DNA of 64,000 nt from an uncultured Clostridia bacterium (lineage in GTDB: Bacteria; Bacillota; Clostridia; TANB77; CAG-508): positions 1 to 64,000 of the forward strand of contig CASCUT010000002.1 in NCBI GenBank assembly GCA_949155365.1, in the 5' to 3' direction. The translations under genes and the position numbers were made by a program. The notes under the pieces are model-generated. The model worked only from the letters and a program-made list of their open reading frames with translations, was not told where the DNA came from and searched no databases. The first letter of the stretch is position 1. The number at the start of each line of letters is the position of its first letter. Below, piece after piece: positions 43,924-53,819 of this stretch.

Positions 43924-44304
43924 TTGAGGGTTACTTGTGGAGTGGATGTGATAGAGGTAAAGAGAGTACAGGATTCCATAGAGAGAATGGGAGAGAAGTT
44001 TCTTAGTAAGGTGTTTACGCAGAAGGAAATTGCGTATTGCAATAGTAAGAAAGAAATGAGGTATCAGCATTTTTCGGCTAGGTTTGCGGGGAAAGAGGCT
44101 ATTTTTAAGGCGATTTCTTCTTTGCTAGAGAATAAGTATGAGATTGGTTGGACGGATGTGGAGATTTTGAATGATGAGAAGGGAAGACCAGTTGTACATT
44201 TTTTGAAGGAGAATGGGTATGGGATTGAACAGATGGATATTAGTTTATCGCATTTGAAAGAGGTGGCGGTTGCTAGTTGTGTAGTTGTTAGTAAGGCGGA
44301 TTGA
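43924..44304 (+). CDS. acpS: Holo-[acyl-carrier-protein] synthase
   Basis: CGVDVIEVKRVQDSIERMGEKFLSKVFTQKEIAYC...FAGKEAIFKA...ISLSHLKEVAVA; TTG start. Confidence 0.92.
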   Translation: MRVTCGVDVIEVKRVQDSIERMGEKFLSKVFTQKEIAYCNSKKEMRYQHFSARFAGKEAIFKAISSLLENKYEIGWTDVEILNDEKGRPVVHFLKENGYGIEQMDISLSHLKEVAVASCVVVSKAD

Positions 44305-44333
44305 ATGGGGGAGTAAGAGGTGTTAAAGGGGCC

Positions 44334-44521
44334 ACCCATTCGGAAGCATAGAAAACAATTTATTTCATTCCTCGGCTTCATTACAGGCTTTACCAATTCT
44401 AAAAGAAAAGGGAACGAGCCTCTCGCGATGCGCTTCCTCATTCCCTTTTCTTTAAGAATTGCTACAAGCCTTTCAATCGCATTCGTCATTCCATAAATTG
44501 TTTTCTATGCTTTCGAATGGG
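44334..44521. repeat. 188-bp near-palindromic fold-back (MITE-like) element
   Basis: Left arm acccattcggaagcatagaaaacaatttat, right arm ataaattgttttctatgctttcgaatgggt; complementarity continues inward (aaagaaaaggga / tcccttttcttt). Confidence 0.75.
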
Positions 44522-44612
44522 TTACTCTATAGGAGAAAGATAGGATTTTTTTATTGATAGTTTAGTTTGTTTTTTTATTTTTTGTTCTTTTAGAAGGAGG
44601 AGAGAGGTGTAG

Positions 44613-45407
44613 ATGGAGTTTTTTGATTCGCATTCGCATTATAATGATGATAAGTTTGATGAGGATAGAGAAGAGTTAATTAGAAAAACGAAAGAGGAAG
44701 GAATTAGTCGATGGAATTGTGTGGGGTATGATGTGGAATCGTCTAGGTTTAGTGTGGATTTGGCGAGGAAATACCCTTTTATTTATGCTATTTGTGGGGT
44801 TTCGCCAAATGATGTGCCAGATGGGTTAGAAGGAATAGATACAATGGTGGAGCAGATTCGAGAGTTGATTGTGCAGGATGATAAGAAAAGGATTGTAGCT
44901 GTTGGTGAGATTGGATTGGATTATTATTGGAATAAGGAGAATAAGGAGATTCAGAAGAGGTTGTTTGAAAGACAGATTGAGATGGCAAATGATTATAGAC
45001 TTCCTATTGTAATTCATACAAGAGAAGCGGTAGAGGATACATTAACAATGTTGAAAGAACATCCAGTAGAAAAACGTGGAGTGTTTCATTGTTGCCCTTT
45101 GAACCGTGAATTGGTTAAAGAAGCGCTGAAACTTGATTTTTTTATCTCTTTTGCGGGTCCTATTACGTTTAAAAATGCAAAAAATGCAGAGGAAATTGTG
45201 AAGATGGTTCCAATGAATCGAATGTTGATTGAGACGGACAGCCCTTATTTAGCACCTGAGCCAAAGAGAGGTAGTAGAAATGATTCGAGAAATGTGAGAC
45301 TGGTGGCACAAAAAATAGCAGATTTTAAAGGCATATCGCTGGAAGAAGTAGCAGAGCAGAGTTACCGAAATGCGTTAACGATATTTGGTAAAATTTCTCA
45401 AAAATAA
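44613..45407 (+). CDS. tatD: TatD family hydrolase
   Basis: FFDSHSHYNDDKF, VGEIGLDYYW, VIHTREA, LIETDSPYLAPEPKRG. Confidence 0.94.
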   Translation: MEFFDSHSHYNDDKFDEDREELIRKTKEEGISRWNCVGYDVESSRFSVDLARKYPFIYAICGVSPNDVPDGLEGIDTMVEQIRELIVQDDKKRIVAVGEIGLDYYWNKENKEIQKRLFERQIEMANDYRLPIVIHTREAVEDTLTMLKEHPVEKRGVFHCCPLNRELVKEALKLDFFISFAGPITFKNAKNAEEIVKMVPMNRMLIETDSPYLAPEPKRGSRNDSRNVRLVAQKIADFKGISLEEVAEQSYRNALTIFGKISQK

Positions 45408-45590
45408 TCATACTTTTAGTACAAGCTACATATAATATAGAGAGGGCAATGATTACACAAGTTTCGGAAGTTTTTGGAAAAATGGTAATTCCTCATGTCT
45501 CTAAGGAAAGAGAAAAACTAACAAAATTTGACACAAAATGGAATCAATGATATAATAAGGTTGTTGCATAAAAAGGAGGGAAAATTTTTT

Positions 45591-46583
45591 ATGAACAAAA
45601 ATGAAAAAGCATCCGGATCCTTAATTAAAATAATAGGAATTAGCTTAGTACTTATTTTCCTTACGGGAATAGGTGTTATGGCATCGAGTGCAAGAGTAAC
45701 CAATGTGAAAATTATACTTTCAAACGATTATGAAATGACAGTATTAACAACGAAAACAAGAGTAGCAGATATATTGGAAGAAAATCATATCACATTAACA
45801 GCAGAAGAAATAACCATTCCTAGTTTGGAACTAGAAATAGCAGAGAATAGAACGATAAGAATTGTAAATAAAGAAGATGGAATAACGGAAATTGCCGAAG
45901 TAGAAGCCGTTATTACAGCAGAAGAAATATTAAGTTCTTATGGAACGATTACAGAGAAATTAGTAACCGAACAAGTTGTAATACCATTTGAAACCATTAC
46001 AAAAGAAGCAACTGGGCAAGGAACAAAGCAAAATAGAATTGTACAAAATGGAAAAGATGGATTAAAAGAAGTTACTTACAAAATAAAATATCAAAATGAA
46101 ATTGAAATAGAAAAAACAGAAATTTCATCTAAAATAATAAAAGAACCAGTGAACAAAATTGTAGAAGTTAGAACCATACAAATTACATCAAGAAGTGCAG
46201 GGGAAAGAAAGGCAACGACAAATCCAGCCGTAACAGCGTCTACCACATTAGCAAAAAAAGTAGAAGGAATTACACCTACGGTAAAAACATTCAATACCTC
46301 AGCTTACTGCTCTTGTGCAAAATGTTGTGGTAAAACAAACGGAATTACCGCATCGGGAGCAAAAGCATCCGCTTGGTACACGGTAGCAGCAGGAAAAGGT
46401 TATAAACTAGGAACTGTTATTTATATTCCAGCTTTAAAAGACAAGCCAAATGGAGGATGGTTCGTAGTACAAGATAGAGGAGGAGCCATTTCGAATAGTA
46501 AATTAGACGTATATATGGATTCTCATAGCAGTGCATTAAAGTATGGAAGAAAAAATGTAGAAGCTTATATTTATGAATTTTAG
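45591..46583 (+). CDS. YabE-like protein: DUF348, G5 and 3D domains
   Basis: DUF348-like N-term, G5 (EVRTIQITSRSAGERK), 3D domain TFNTSAYCSCAKCCGKTNGITASGAKAS...VVQDRGGAI; follows tatD as in B. subtilis yabD-yabE. Confidence 0.88.
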   Translation: MNKNEKASGSLIKIIGISLVLIFLTGIGVMASSARVTNVKIILSNDYEMTVLTTKTRVADILEENHITLTAEEITIPSLELEIAENRTIRIVNKEDGITEIAEVEAVITAEEILSSYGTITEKLVTEQVVIPFETITKEATGQGTKQNRIVQNGKDGLKEVTYKIKYQNEIEIEKTEISSKIIKEPVNKIVEVRTIQITSRSAGERKATTNPAVTASTTLAKKVEGITPTVKTFNTSAYCSCAKCCGKTNGITASGAKASAWYTVAAGKGYKLGTVIYIPALKDKPNGGWFVVQDRGGAISNSKLDVYMDSHSSALKYGRKNVEAYIYEF

Positions 46584-46586
46584 ATT

Positions 46587-46615
46587 AAAACCAGTAGTAG
46601 ATACTGGTTTTTTTG
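46587..46615 (+). terminator. Rho-independent terminator
   Basis: aaaaccagtagtagatactggttttttt. Confidence 0.7.
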
Positions 46616-46781
46616 ATATTTTAAACAAAAGTGAATTGTAACTAAAATTTAATAAAGAGAAAAGAAAGGAAGGAAAGTACTCTTTCCGCAAGCAAAAGGA
46701 TTGTAATATCAGTGTAATACTTAAAAGAGATATTGTATTTATATTGTATAAAATATAAAATAGATGTAACAAGCATGCAAA

Positions 46782-49700
46782 ATGAAAGGAGAAGAGAGAA
46801 TGTCTAATAAGGTGAAAATAGGAATTAGAATTCTTGTAATATTAATAATGGTAACATTATTGATATTAGGATGGGAAAAAACGAGTTATACAATAACAAT
46901 AGAAGGTACAAAATTGCCAGTAATAGGAGAGACAATAGAGGATAGCGATACTGGTTTGGTTTATCGAATTTTAAATGACCATGAAGTTGCCGTAATATCC
47001 TATATACTAGACAGTAGTAATATTGTTATTCCTTCAATGATTAGTATAGAAATGAGAAATCCAGACGAACAGACTTCAGGAACAAAAAGATATGATGTGA
47101 CGCAAATAGAATGGGAAGCCTTTAGGGAAAGGACAATAGAAAGTATTAGTATTCCGAATAGTATTAGAATAATAGAAAATTCAGCCTTTAAGAACAGTAC
47201 AATTAAGAATCTGTCTATTTCAGGGAATAATTTAGAGATAGAGATGAATGCTTTTCAAAATACTTATATAGATACAGCAGTGATAAATGGGGGAGCAAGT
47301 AATAGAATACAGGAAGCGGCTTTTCAAGGAAGTGTAATACAAAATTTAGAATTACAAGGACCATTAGTTGACTCCTTTGCATTTGTACAAGCTAATATTA
47401 GAAATTTAAAAATATCCAATCAAACAATAATGAGTTACAACAGTTTTTCGGATACACAGATAGGTAAGTTAGGATTTCAAGATAATACAAGAGAAATTGG
47501 GCAATCAGCATTTGCTAATTGTAGCATTGAAGAATTAACACTTCCAAGAAATGTTCAAATAATAAATCAAGCCTTTAGAGGAACTCAAATTTATCAACTT
47601 CTTATTAGGGAGGTAGGAAGTGTTAGAAGAGAGTGGTTTGAAGAAGCAAGAATACATACGATAACAATTGGTAGAGGAATTAATGAGATAGAACCAACCA
47701 CTTTTGCGAGTAAAGGTATTGAAGAACTTATATTGGATGGCTCAGAAATAAATGTAATAGGAGAAGAAGCATTTGCACACAATGGCCTATCTAAAAATAT
47801 AATATTTGAAAATGGTGCAAGAATAAATTTTATAGGAAAGAAAGCTTTTTACGATACAAGAATGACAGAATTAAACATACCAGGAACCGTTCAGGAAATA
47901 CAAGATTATGCATTTGCTGATAATGTAAATTTACAAAGTGTAGAAATCGAAAGAGGAGTATACGTAATAGGAAACAATGCGTTTGAGAATACAGGAATAC
48001 AAAAAATAAATATACCAAATACAGTAAATAGAATAGGAAATTTTGCTTTTTCTAATAATAGTAATTTAAACACAGTGACATTAGAAGAAGGAGTACAAAT
48101 AATAGGAAGTAATGCATTTGAGAATACAGGAATAAGAACGATTACTATACCAGGAACAGTGATACAAATAAAAGAGGGAGCATTTGCCAATAACCCATAT
48201 TTAGAAATTGCAATTCTAGAACAAGGTGTAAACTACTTAGGAAGAGAAGTATTTGAAAATGACAGTGCTCTAAAAAAGATAGTATTAAATAATTCTATTA
48301 ATCAGATAGATATGCTAAGTTTGCCAAATGAAAATACGAAACTATACTGTAATAGTAATACCTATGTATCAAACTATTTACAACAAAACATTCCAACCAA
48401 TAACATTGTCTTAGATGATAATGGACCAATGGCACAATTTTCACCAAATGGAACAACTAAACCAATTGACACAGATTCAATACAAGTTACAATACAAGTA
48501 TCTGATATTGTAGGAATAAAAGAAGATTCATTAAAAGTATTGTTTACTACAGACGGACAAACACCAGGAGAAAGTCAGTTTAGAGATTCTTTCCAAAATG
48601 GACAAACATTGGGATATGGCCTTTCAACATCGTTTCCAAGCCAAAGTGAAACCATTTATATATGGGTATTAGCAGAAGATTTATTGGGAAATAAACAAAT
48701 AACAAAAAGTCAAGTATTTCAAATTGACAGAGTAGGGCCTAGAATTTCTTTTTCACCAGATGGAAATGATTTTGTACAAAAAAGACAAGCTACAGCAGTT
48801 GCCGTAACAGATGATATGTCAGAAATAGACCCTAATTTAAAATATGTATGGACACAAAGAGATACGATTACTCCAGAGGAAAGTGAATTTACGAATTATT
48901 TTACCAATGGAAATATAATAGAAAAAGCAAATGGTGATGGAGAATGGTATTTATGGGTTTTAGCAAAAGATTCATTAGGACATAAAACCATACAAAGAAG
49001 TAATGCATTCTATATGGATAATACGATGCCTACCTTACAAGTGCAATATACAACACTAAGTCCAACCAATAGATCTGTTACTGCTACAATTACAGCAAAT
49101 GAAATACTAAAACCAGTAGATGGTTGGAGATTATCTGAAGATAAACATACCTTAATCAAAGAATACACAGAAAATGCAGAAGAACAAGTAACCGTATCGG
49201 ATTTAGCTGGAAATGAGCAAAACGTTACTATCCGTATTTCTAATATTATAAAAAACGGACCAAAAGTTACTTTTTCACCAAATGGAAGTACTATGCCACA
49301 AAAGAAAGCAGAAGTAAAAGTAGAAGTAATAAAGAACCTTGCCAATATTAATGAAAGCACACTAAAATATATGTGGATGAAGGGAGAAACAAGACCAGAA
49401 ATAGCAGATTTTACGAATACATTAACAAATGGACAAAAAGTAGTAAAAGAAGGCGAAGATGGAAATTGGTATTTATGGATTTTAGCTTATGATGTATTAG
49501 GAAATGAAACTATTGAAAAAAGTAAAATGTTTAAATTAGATAATACAAATCCAAGCATAGAAGTAAGATATAGTAATATAGCACTTACCAATCAAAATGT
49601 AACAGCAATCATTCATGCGAATGAAAAAGTACAAGAAGTAGAAGGATGGAGTTTATCCGAAGATAAACAGACTCTAACAAAAGAATATAAGCAAAATGTA

Positions 49701-50663
49701 ACAGAAACAATTCGTATTCAAGATTTAGCAGGAAATGAAACAATTACTAATATCATAATATCCAACATAGATAAAACAGCACCAATCACGAATATTACTT
49801 ATAGTACAACAGAAATGACAAACCAAAATGTAATAGCAACCATCACCTCTAATAAAGAAATACAAGAAATAAGAGGATGGACTTTATCAGAAAATAAAAA
49901 GGTATTAACAAAAGAATATACACAAAATACAAACGAAACCGTTTTAGTAAACGATATTGCAGGTAATAGTGTATCCATGGAAGTTAATATTTCAAACATT
50001 GATAAAAAAGGTCCTAACCTACAAGTTGAATATAAAGCAAAAGAAAATAAAATCATTCTAGTATGGATTAAGAGTGACGAAGAAGTGCAAGAAGTAGAAA
50101 GTTGGACACGATCAGAGAACAAAAAGGTACTAAGTAAAGAATATAGTGAAAATACAAGAGAACTAGTTACTGTAAAAGATAAACTAGGCAATATCACAAC
50201 AATACAGATAAATGTAACAGATATTGATGCTATTCCAGCAATTGTTGAAGTAAAATATAGTACAAAAGAAGAAACAAACAATCCAGTTATTGTTACCCTT
50301 GAGGCAAATGAAAGAGTACAAAAAGTAGAAGGATGGACGTTATCCGAAGACCAAATGAAGTTAACCAAAACATATGAGAAAAATACAACGGAAAAAATAA
50401 TCATAAAAGATTTATCTGGAAATGAGACAGAGGTTCAAGTTAAAATAGAAAATATTAGAAGCATACAAAAGGGAGATATCAACAAAGATGGAACCGTGGA
50501 TATTACCGACTTATTTCACTTAAAAAGACACCTTATTGCAGGGAACAAAACGAATTGGCTTCTTACTGCTGAGCAGAAACAATATGCAGATATGAATCAA
50601 GATAGCATTATCGATATAACCGATTTATTTTTAATGAAGAGAGTAATATTAAGAGGAATTTAA
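46782..50663 (+). CDS. BspA-type LRR_5 surface protein with Ig-like repeats and C-terminal type I dockerin
   Basis: Repeated IGNNAFENTGIQKINIPNTVNRIGNFAFSNNSNL (LRR_5); KGDINKDGTVDITDLFHLKRHLI...YADMNQDSIIDITDLFLMKRVIL dockerin duplicated Ca-binding segments. Confidence 0.88.
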   Translation: MKGEERMSNKVKIGIRILVILIMVTLLILGWEKTSYTITIEGTKLPVIGETIEDSDTGLVYRILNDHEVAVISYILDSSNIVIPSMISIEMRNPDEQTSGTKRYDVTQIEWEAFRERTIESISIPNSIRIIENSAFKNSTIKNLSISGNNLEIEMNAFQNTYIDTAVINGGASNRIQEAAFQGSVIQNLELQGPLVDSFAFVQANIRNLKISNQTIMSYNSFSDTQIGKLGFQDNTREIGQSAFANCSIEELTLPRNVQIINQAFRGTQIYQLLIREVGSVRREWFEEARIHTITIGRGINEIEPTTFASKGIEELILDGSEINVIGEEAFAHNGLSKNIIFENGARINFIGKKAFYDTRMTELNIPGTVQEIQDYAFADNVNLQSVEIERGVYVIGNNAFENTGIQKINIPNTVNRIGNFAFSNNSNLNTVTLEEGVQIIGSNAFENTGIRTITIPGTVIQIKEGAFANNPYLEIAILEQGVNYLGREVFENDSALKKIVLNNSINQIDMLSLPNENTKLYCNSNTYVSNYLQQNIPTNNIVLDDNGPMAQFSPNGTTKPIDTDSIQVTIQVSDIVGIKEDSLKVLFTTDGQTPGESQFRDSFQNGQTLGYGLSTSFPSQSETIYIWVLAEDLLGNKQITKSQVFQIDRVGPRISFSPDGNDFVQKRQATAVAVTDDMSEIDPNLKYVWTQRDTITPEESEFTNYFTNGNIIEKANGDGEWYLWVLAKDSLGHKTIQRSNAFYMDNTMPTLQVQYTTLSPTNRSVTATITANEILKPVDGWRLSEDKHTLIKEYTENAEEQVTVSDLAGNEQNVTIRISNIIKNGPKVTFSPNGSTMPQKKAEVKVEVIKNLANINESTLKYMWMKGETRPEIADFTNTLTNGQKVVKEGEDGNWYLWILAYDVLGNETIEKSKMFKLDNTNPSIEVRYSNIALTNQNVTAIIHANEKVQEVEGWSLSEDKQTLTKEYKQNVTETIRIQDLAGNETITNIIISNIDKTAPITNITYSTTEMTNQNVIATITSNKEIQEIRGWTLSENKKVLTKEYTQNTNETVLVNDIAGNSVSMEVNISNIDKKGPNLQVEYKAKENKIILVWIKSDEEVQEVESWTRSENKKVLSKEYSENTRELVTVKDKLGNITTIQINVTDIDAIPAIVEVKYSTKEETNNPVIVTLEANERVQKVEGWTLSEDQMKLTKTYEKNTTEKIIIKDLSGNETEVQVKIENIRSIQKGDINKDGTVDITDLFHLKRHLIAGNKTNWLLTAEQKQYADMNQDSIIDITDLFLMKRVILRGI

Positions 50664-50686
50664 AAATAAAAGAGAGGAGAGAGAAA

Positions 50687-51409
50687 ATGAAACAGCGAAT
50701 AATGAAATCAATTTTAGCGATATTCATAGGATGCATTGCATTATATAGTATATCTTATGCAACAACAGCAGATAGCTTTCACTTAGCATTACAGGCAAAT
50801 AAAACAACATTAAAAAAAGGAGATACCGTTGAAGTTTCTATCGTTCTAGATAATATTAAAGTAGAAAGTGGAGACAAAGGAATTGGAGCATATTCTGCCA
50901 AAATAAGCTATGATACGAATGTTTTTGGTGAAATAGAAAAAGTAAAAAGTGAAAACTGGGAAATTATGCAAAATGAGGGTTCGATGATTGCGAATACAAA
51001 AGACGGAAATTGCGTAACCAAAAAAACAGTAACAGGTGCATTTGAATTAAAAGTAAAAGAAAATGCAAAGATAGGAGAAACGACTATCAAAATAGGCGAA
51101 ATAAAAGGTTCTTCTGGAGAAACCATAATAGGACAAGGAAATGAATTGAAAATAAAAATAGAAGACAAAGCCAATAACAACCAAGAAGAAAATAAGCCAA
51201 ACGGAAATAATCCAGAGGATAACAAACCAGAGGATAACAAACCAGACAATAAACCAAATGAAAATAATAAACCTCAAAATAACCAAACCCCAAATGTGTC
51301 AAAAGATAAATTACCTCAAACAGGAGAAGGGCATGTAATAGCGATTGTATTAGTAATTAGTATCATTAGTAGTATGGTATTATATATAAAATATAAGAAA
51401 GCATATTAA
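50687..51409 (+). CDS. Cell-wall-anchored single cohesin-domain protein (LPQTG sortase signal)
   Basis: Signal peptide; cohesin-like GDTVEVSIVLDNIK...GIGAYSAKISYDTNVF...GAFELKVKENAKIGETTIKI; Asn/Pro-rich linker; LPQTGEGHVIAIVLVISIISSMVLYIKYKKAY. Confidence 0.8.
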   Translation: MKQRIMKSILAIFIGCIALYSISYATTADSFHLALQANKTTLKKGDTVEVSIVLDNIKVESGDKGIGAYSAKISYDTNVFGEIEKVKSENWEIMQNEGSMIANTKDGNCVTKKTVTGAFELKVKENAKIGETTIKIGEIKGSSGETIIGQGNELKIKIEDKANNNQEENKPNGNNPEDNKPEDNKPDNKPNENNKPQNNQTPNVSKDKLPQTGEGHVIAIVLVISIISSMVLYIKYKKAY

Positions 51410-51411
51410 CA

Positions 51412-51455
51412 AAAAAAGTGCTATTTAGGAAAACAACCTAAATAGCACTTTTTTC
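51412..51455 (+). terminator. Rho-independent terminator
   Basis: aaaaagtgctatttaggaaaacaacctaaatagcactttttt. Confidence 0.75.
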
Positions 51456-51532
51456 TTAAAATTTTGATAAAACTATGTAAAAAGCAATAGAAATATGATA
51501 TAATGCGAAAATCAAAAAATAAGGAGGAAGAA

Positions 51533-52288
51533 ATGAAATTAATTTCTTGGAATGTAAATGGATTAAGGGCAGTGCTAAACAAAGGATTTATGGACTTTTT
51601 TAAGGAAATAAATGCAGATATTTTTTGTGTACAAGAGACCAAGATGCAAGAAGGACAAGTAGAAATAATACTAGAAGGCTATTATCAATATTGGAATAGT
51701 GCGGTAAAAAAAGGATATTCAGGAACTGCCATATTCACAAAGCAAAAGCCAATCCAAGTATCTTATGGAATGGGAATAGAAGAACATGACCAAGAAGGAA
51801 GAATTATTACCTTAGAATTTGAAAAATTTTATTTAGTAAATTGTTATACACCAAACTCAAAAAGAGAATTAGAAAGATTAGAATACCGCATGATATGGGA
51901 AGATGAAATCAGAACATACTTAACCTCCTTAGATAAGAAAAAGCCAGTCATATATTGTGGTGACTTAAATGTAGCACACAAAGAGATAGATTTAAAAAAT
52001 CCTAAAACAAACCACCATAATGCAGGTTTTACAGATGAAGAAAGAGGAAAAATGACAGAATTATTAGAAGCAGGATTTACAGATATCTTCCGTTATTTAT
52101 ACCCAGAAAAACAAGAAGCATATACGTGGTGGTCTTATATGAGGAAAGCAAGAGAAAAAAATGTAGGTTGGAGAATAGATTACTTTATTACTTCAAATAC
52201 CCTAAAAGATAAAATAGAAGAAAGCCAAATACATGCTAATATCCTAGGAAGTGATCATTGCCCAATTGAATTAAGAATAAAGGAATAA
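51533..52288 (+). CDS. Exodeoxyribonuclease III
   Basis: MKLISWNVNGLRAVLNKGF, CVQETKMQEGQ, YCGDLNVAHKEIDL, GWRIDYFITS, GSDHCPIEL. Confidence 0.95.
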   Translation: MKLISWNVNGLRAVLNKGFMDFFKEINADIFCVQETKMQEGQVEIILEGYYQYWNSAVKKGYSGTAIFTKQKPIQVSYGMGIEEHDQEGRIITLEFEKFYLVNCYTPNSKRELERLEYRMIWEDEIRTYLTSLDKKKPVIYCGDLNVAHKEIDLKNPKTNHHNAGFTDEERGKMTELLEAGFTDIFRYLYPEKQEAYTWWSYMRKAREKNVGWRIDYFITSNTLKDKIEESQIHANILGSDHCPIELRIKE

Positions 52289-52398
52289 AGCAGACAATAG
52301 AAAGGCTTATTGTATCACACTGTTAGAGAAAGAGAACGAAATACAAAACAAGAATAAAAAGAAAGGAGAAACGTTAACAGATAACGTTAATAAAAAGA

Positions 52399-53532
52399 AT
52401 GGAGAAGAAAACAAAAAATTGGACCAAATGGCTATATTGGTTTACCTTTGCAGTAGCTGTTATACTGGTATATAAAACAGCCAATAGTTTAGAACAAATT
52501 ATAGGATGGTTATCAAATTTATTAAGTATATTAGCACCATTTGCAGTAGGAATATTAATTGCCTATATTTTATATATTCCTTGCAAAAAAATAGAAACTT
52601 TTTATAAAAAATCAAAAAAGATTAAAATTATTTCAAGAAAAGCAAGATTGCTTAGTGTAATAACCATATACATTGTTTTAATTTTATTATTGGTTTTATT
52701 AGTTAATTTTATTGTACCACCAATCTCACAAAGTATAGTGGATTTAGCAAACAATTTTAATAACTATTATGAAACCGCTGTCAATAAAATAAATGAACTA
52801 CCAGAAGATTCTTTTTGGAAAACAGAAGTAATAACCAGAATTATGCAAGAAGTTCAAGGAATAGATATCAAACAAATTGTAAATATGGAAGCATTAACAC
52901 AATATGCACAAGGGGCGATTAGTTTTGCTACTGGAATATTTGATGTATTTGTTGCATTTGTGGTATCAATTTATGTATTAAATAGCAGAAGCCAAATATT
53001 AGCCTTTTTCCGAAAATTAGCAAATGCATTATTTAATAACAAAATTTATCGAAATTTAGATAAATATTTTGAAAGAACGAATGAAATCTTTTTTCACTTC
53101 TTATCAAGTCAATTTTTAGATGCCATTATCGTAGGAATCTTAACCTCTATTGCAATGGCAATATTAGGGATAAAATATGCTGTATTATTAGGGTTCATGA
53201 TAGGACTATTCAACTTAATACCATACATAGGAGCAATTATTGCAATAGTGATTGCAACCGTCATTACCTTATTAACAGGAGGAATATCACAAGCAATTTG
53301 GATGTTAGTAGTTGTTACCATCTTGCAACAAATTGATGCCAATATTATTAATCCAAAAATAGTAGGGGATTCCTTAGAAATTAGTCCTCTTCTCGTTATC
53401 CTTGCAGTCACAGTAGGAGGAGCTTACTTTGGCATTATCGGAATGTTTTTAGCAGTTCCAATCATTGCTATCTTAAAAGTACTAATAGAAGATTTTATCG
53501 AATACAGAGAGAAAAATAAAATAACAAGATAA
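52399..53532 (+). CDS. AI-2E transporter family permease
   Basis: Multi-TM; GFMIGLFNLIPYIGAIIAIVIAT...INPKIVGDSLEISPLLVILAVTVGGAYFGIIGMFLAVPIIAILKV. Confidence 0.9.
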   Translation: MEKKTKNWTKWLYWFTFAVAVILVYKTANSLEQIIGWLSNLLSILAPFAVGILIAYILYIPCKKIETFYKKSKKIKIISRKARLLSVITIYIVLILLLVLLVNFIVPPISQSIVDLANNFNNYYETAVNKINELPEDSFWKTEVITRIMQEVQGIDIKQIVNMEALTQYAQGAISFATGIFDVFVAFVVSIYVLNSRSQILAFFRKLANALFNNKIYRNLDKYFERTNEIFFHFLSSQFLDAIIVGILTSIAMAILGIKYAVLLGFMIGLFNLIPYIGAIIAIVIATVITLLTGGISQAIWMLVVVTILQQIDANIINPKIVGDSLEISPLLVILAVTVGGAYFGIIGMFLAVPIIAILKVLIEDFIEYREKNKITR

Positions 53533-53537
53533 AATAA

Positions 53538-53562
53538 AAAACCACCCAGATTGGGTGGTTAC
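53538..53562 (+). terminator. Rho-independent terminator
   Basis: aaaaccacccagattgggtggtt. Confidence 0.6.
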
Positions 53563-53576
53563 TATTTTATGTTCAA

Positions 53577-53660
53577 GACATAGGGACGGAGATTTTGTCT
53601 ATAGGTTTTGAACGTTTTCTATAAGAGATAGGGACGAGGAATTTGGCTATAAAAACACGC
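53577..53660. repeat. REP-like GGGACGGAGATTTTGTCTATAGG repeat, with degenerate second copy
   Basis: atagggacggagattttgtctatagg... and atagggacgaggaatttggctata; first unit recurs at 56616-56641. Confidence 0.65.
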
Positions 53661-53819
53661 TAAACTATACAAATAAGCAAGTTTTGTGATAAAATAGGTT
53701 TATGATACAAAGAATTTAAGAATTTTTTATCATACCTTAATAAAAAATTAATAAGGAAATTACTTTTTTCTTAAGAAATTTATGTTATACTAAAACGCAG
53801 AAAAAGGGGAGAAAAAGAG

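Noticed and set aside
44064-44489. 141-aa minus-strand ORF
   Set aside because: Spans the 188-bp fold-back repeat and the antisense of acpS, so likely spurious.
47990-48200. Repeated LRR units as a possible CRISPR or tandem DNA repeat array
   Set aside because: Repeats are in-frame protein LRR_5 units with diverged nucleotides, not direct repeats with spacers.
49799-50404. 201-aa minus-strand ORF
   Set aside because: Antisense to the Ig-like repeat region of the LRR/dockerin gene; low-complexity composition.
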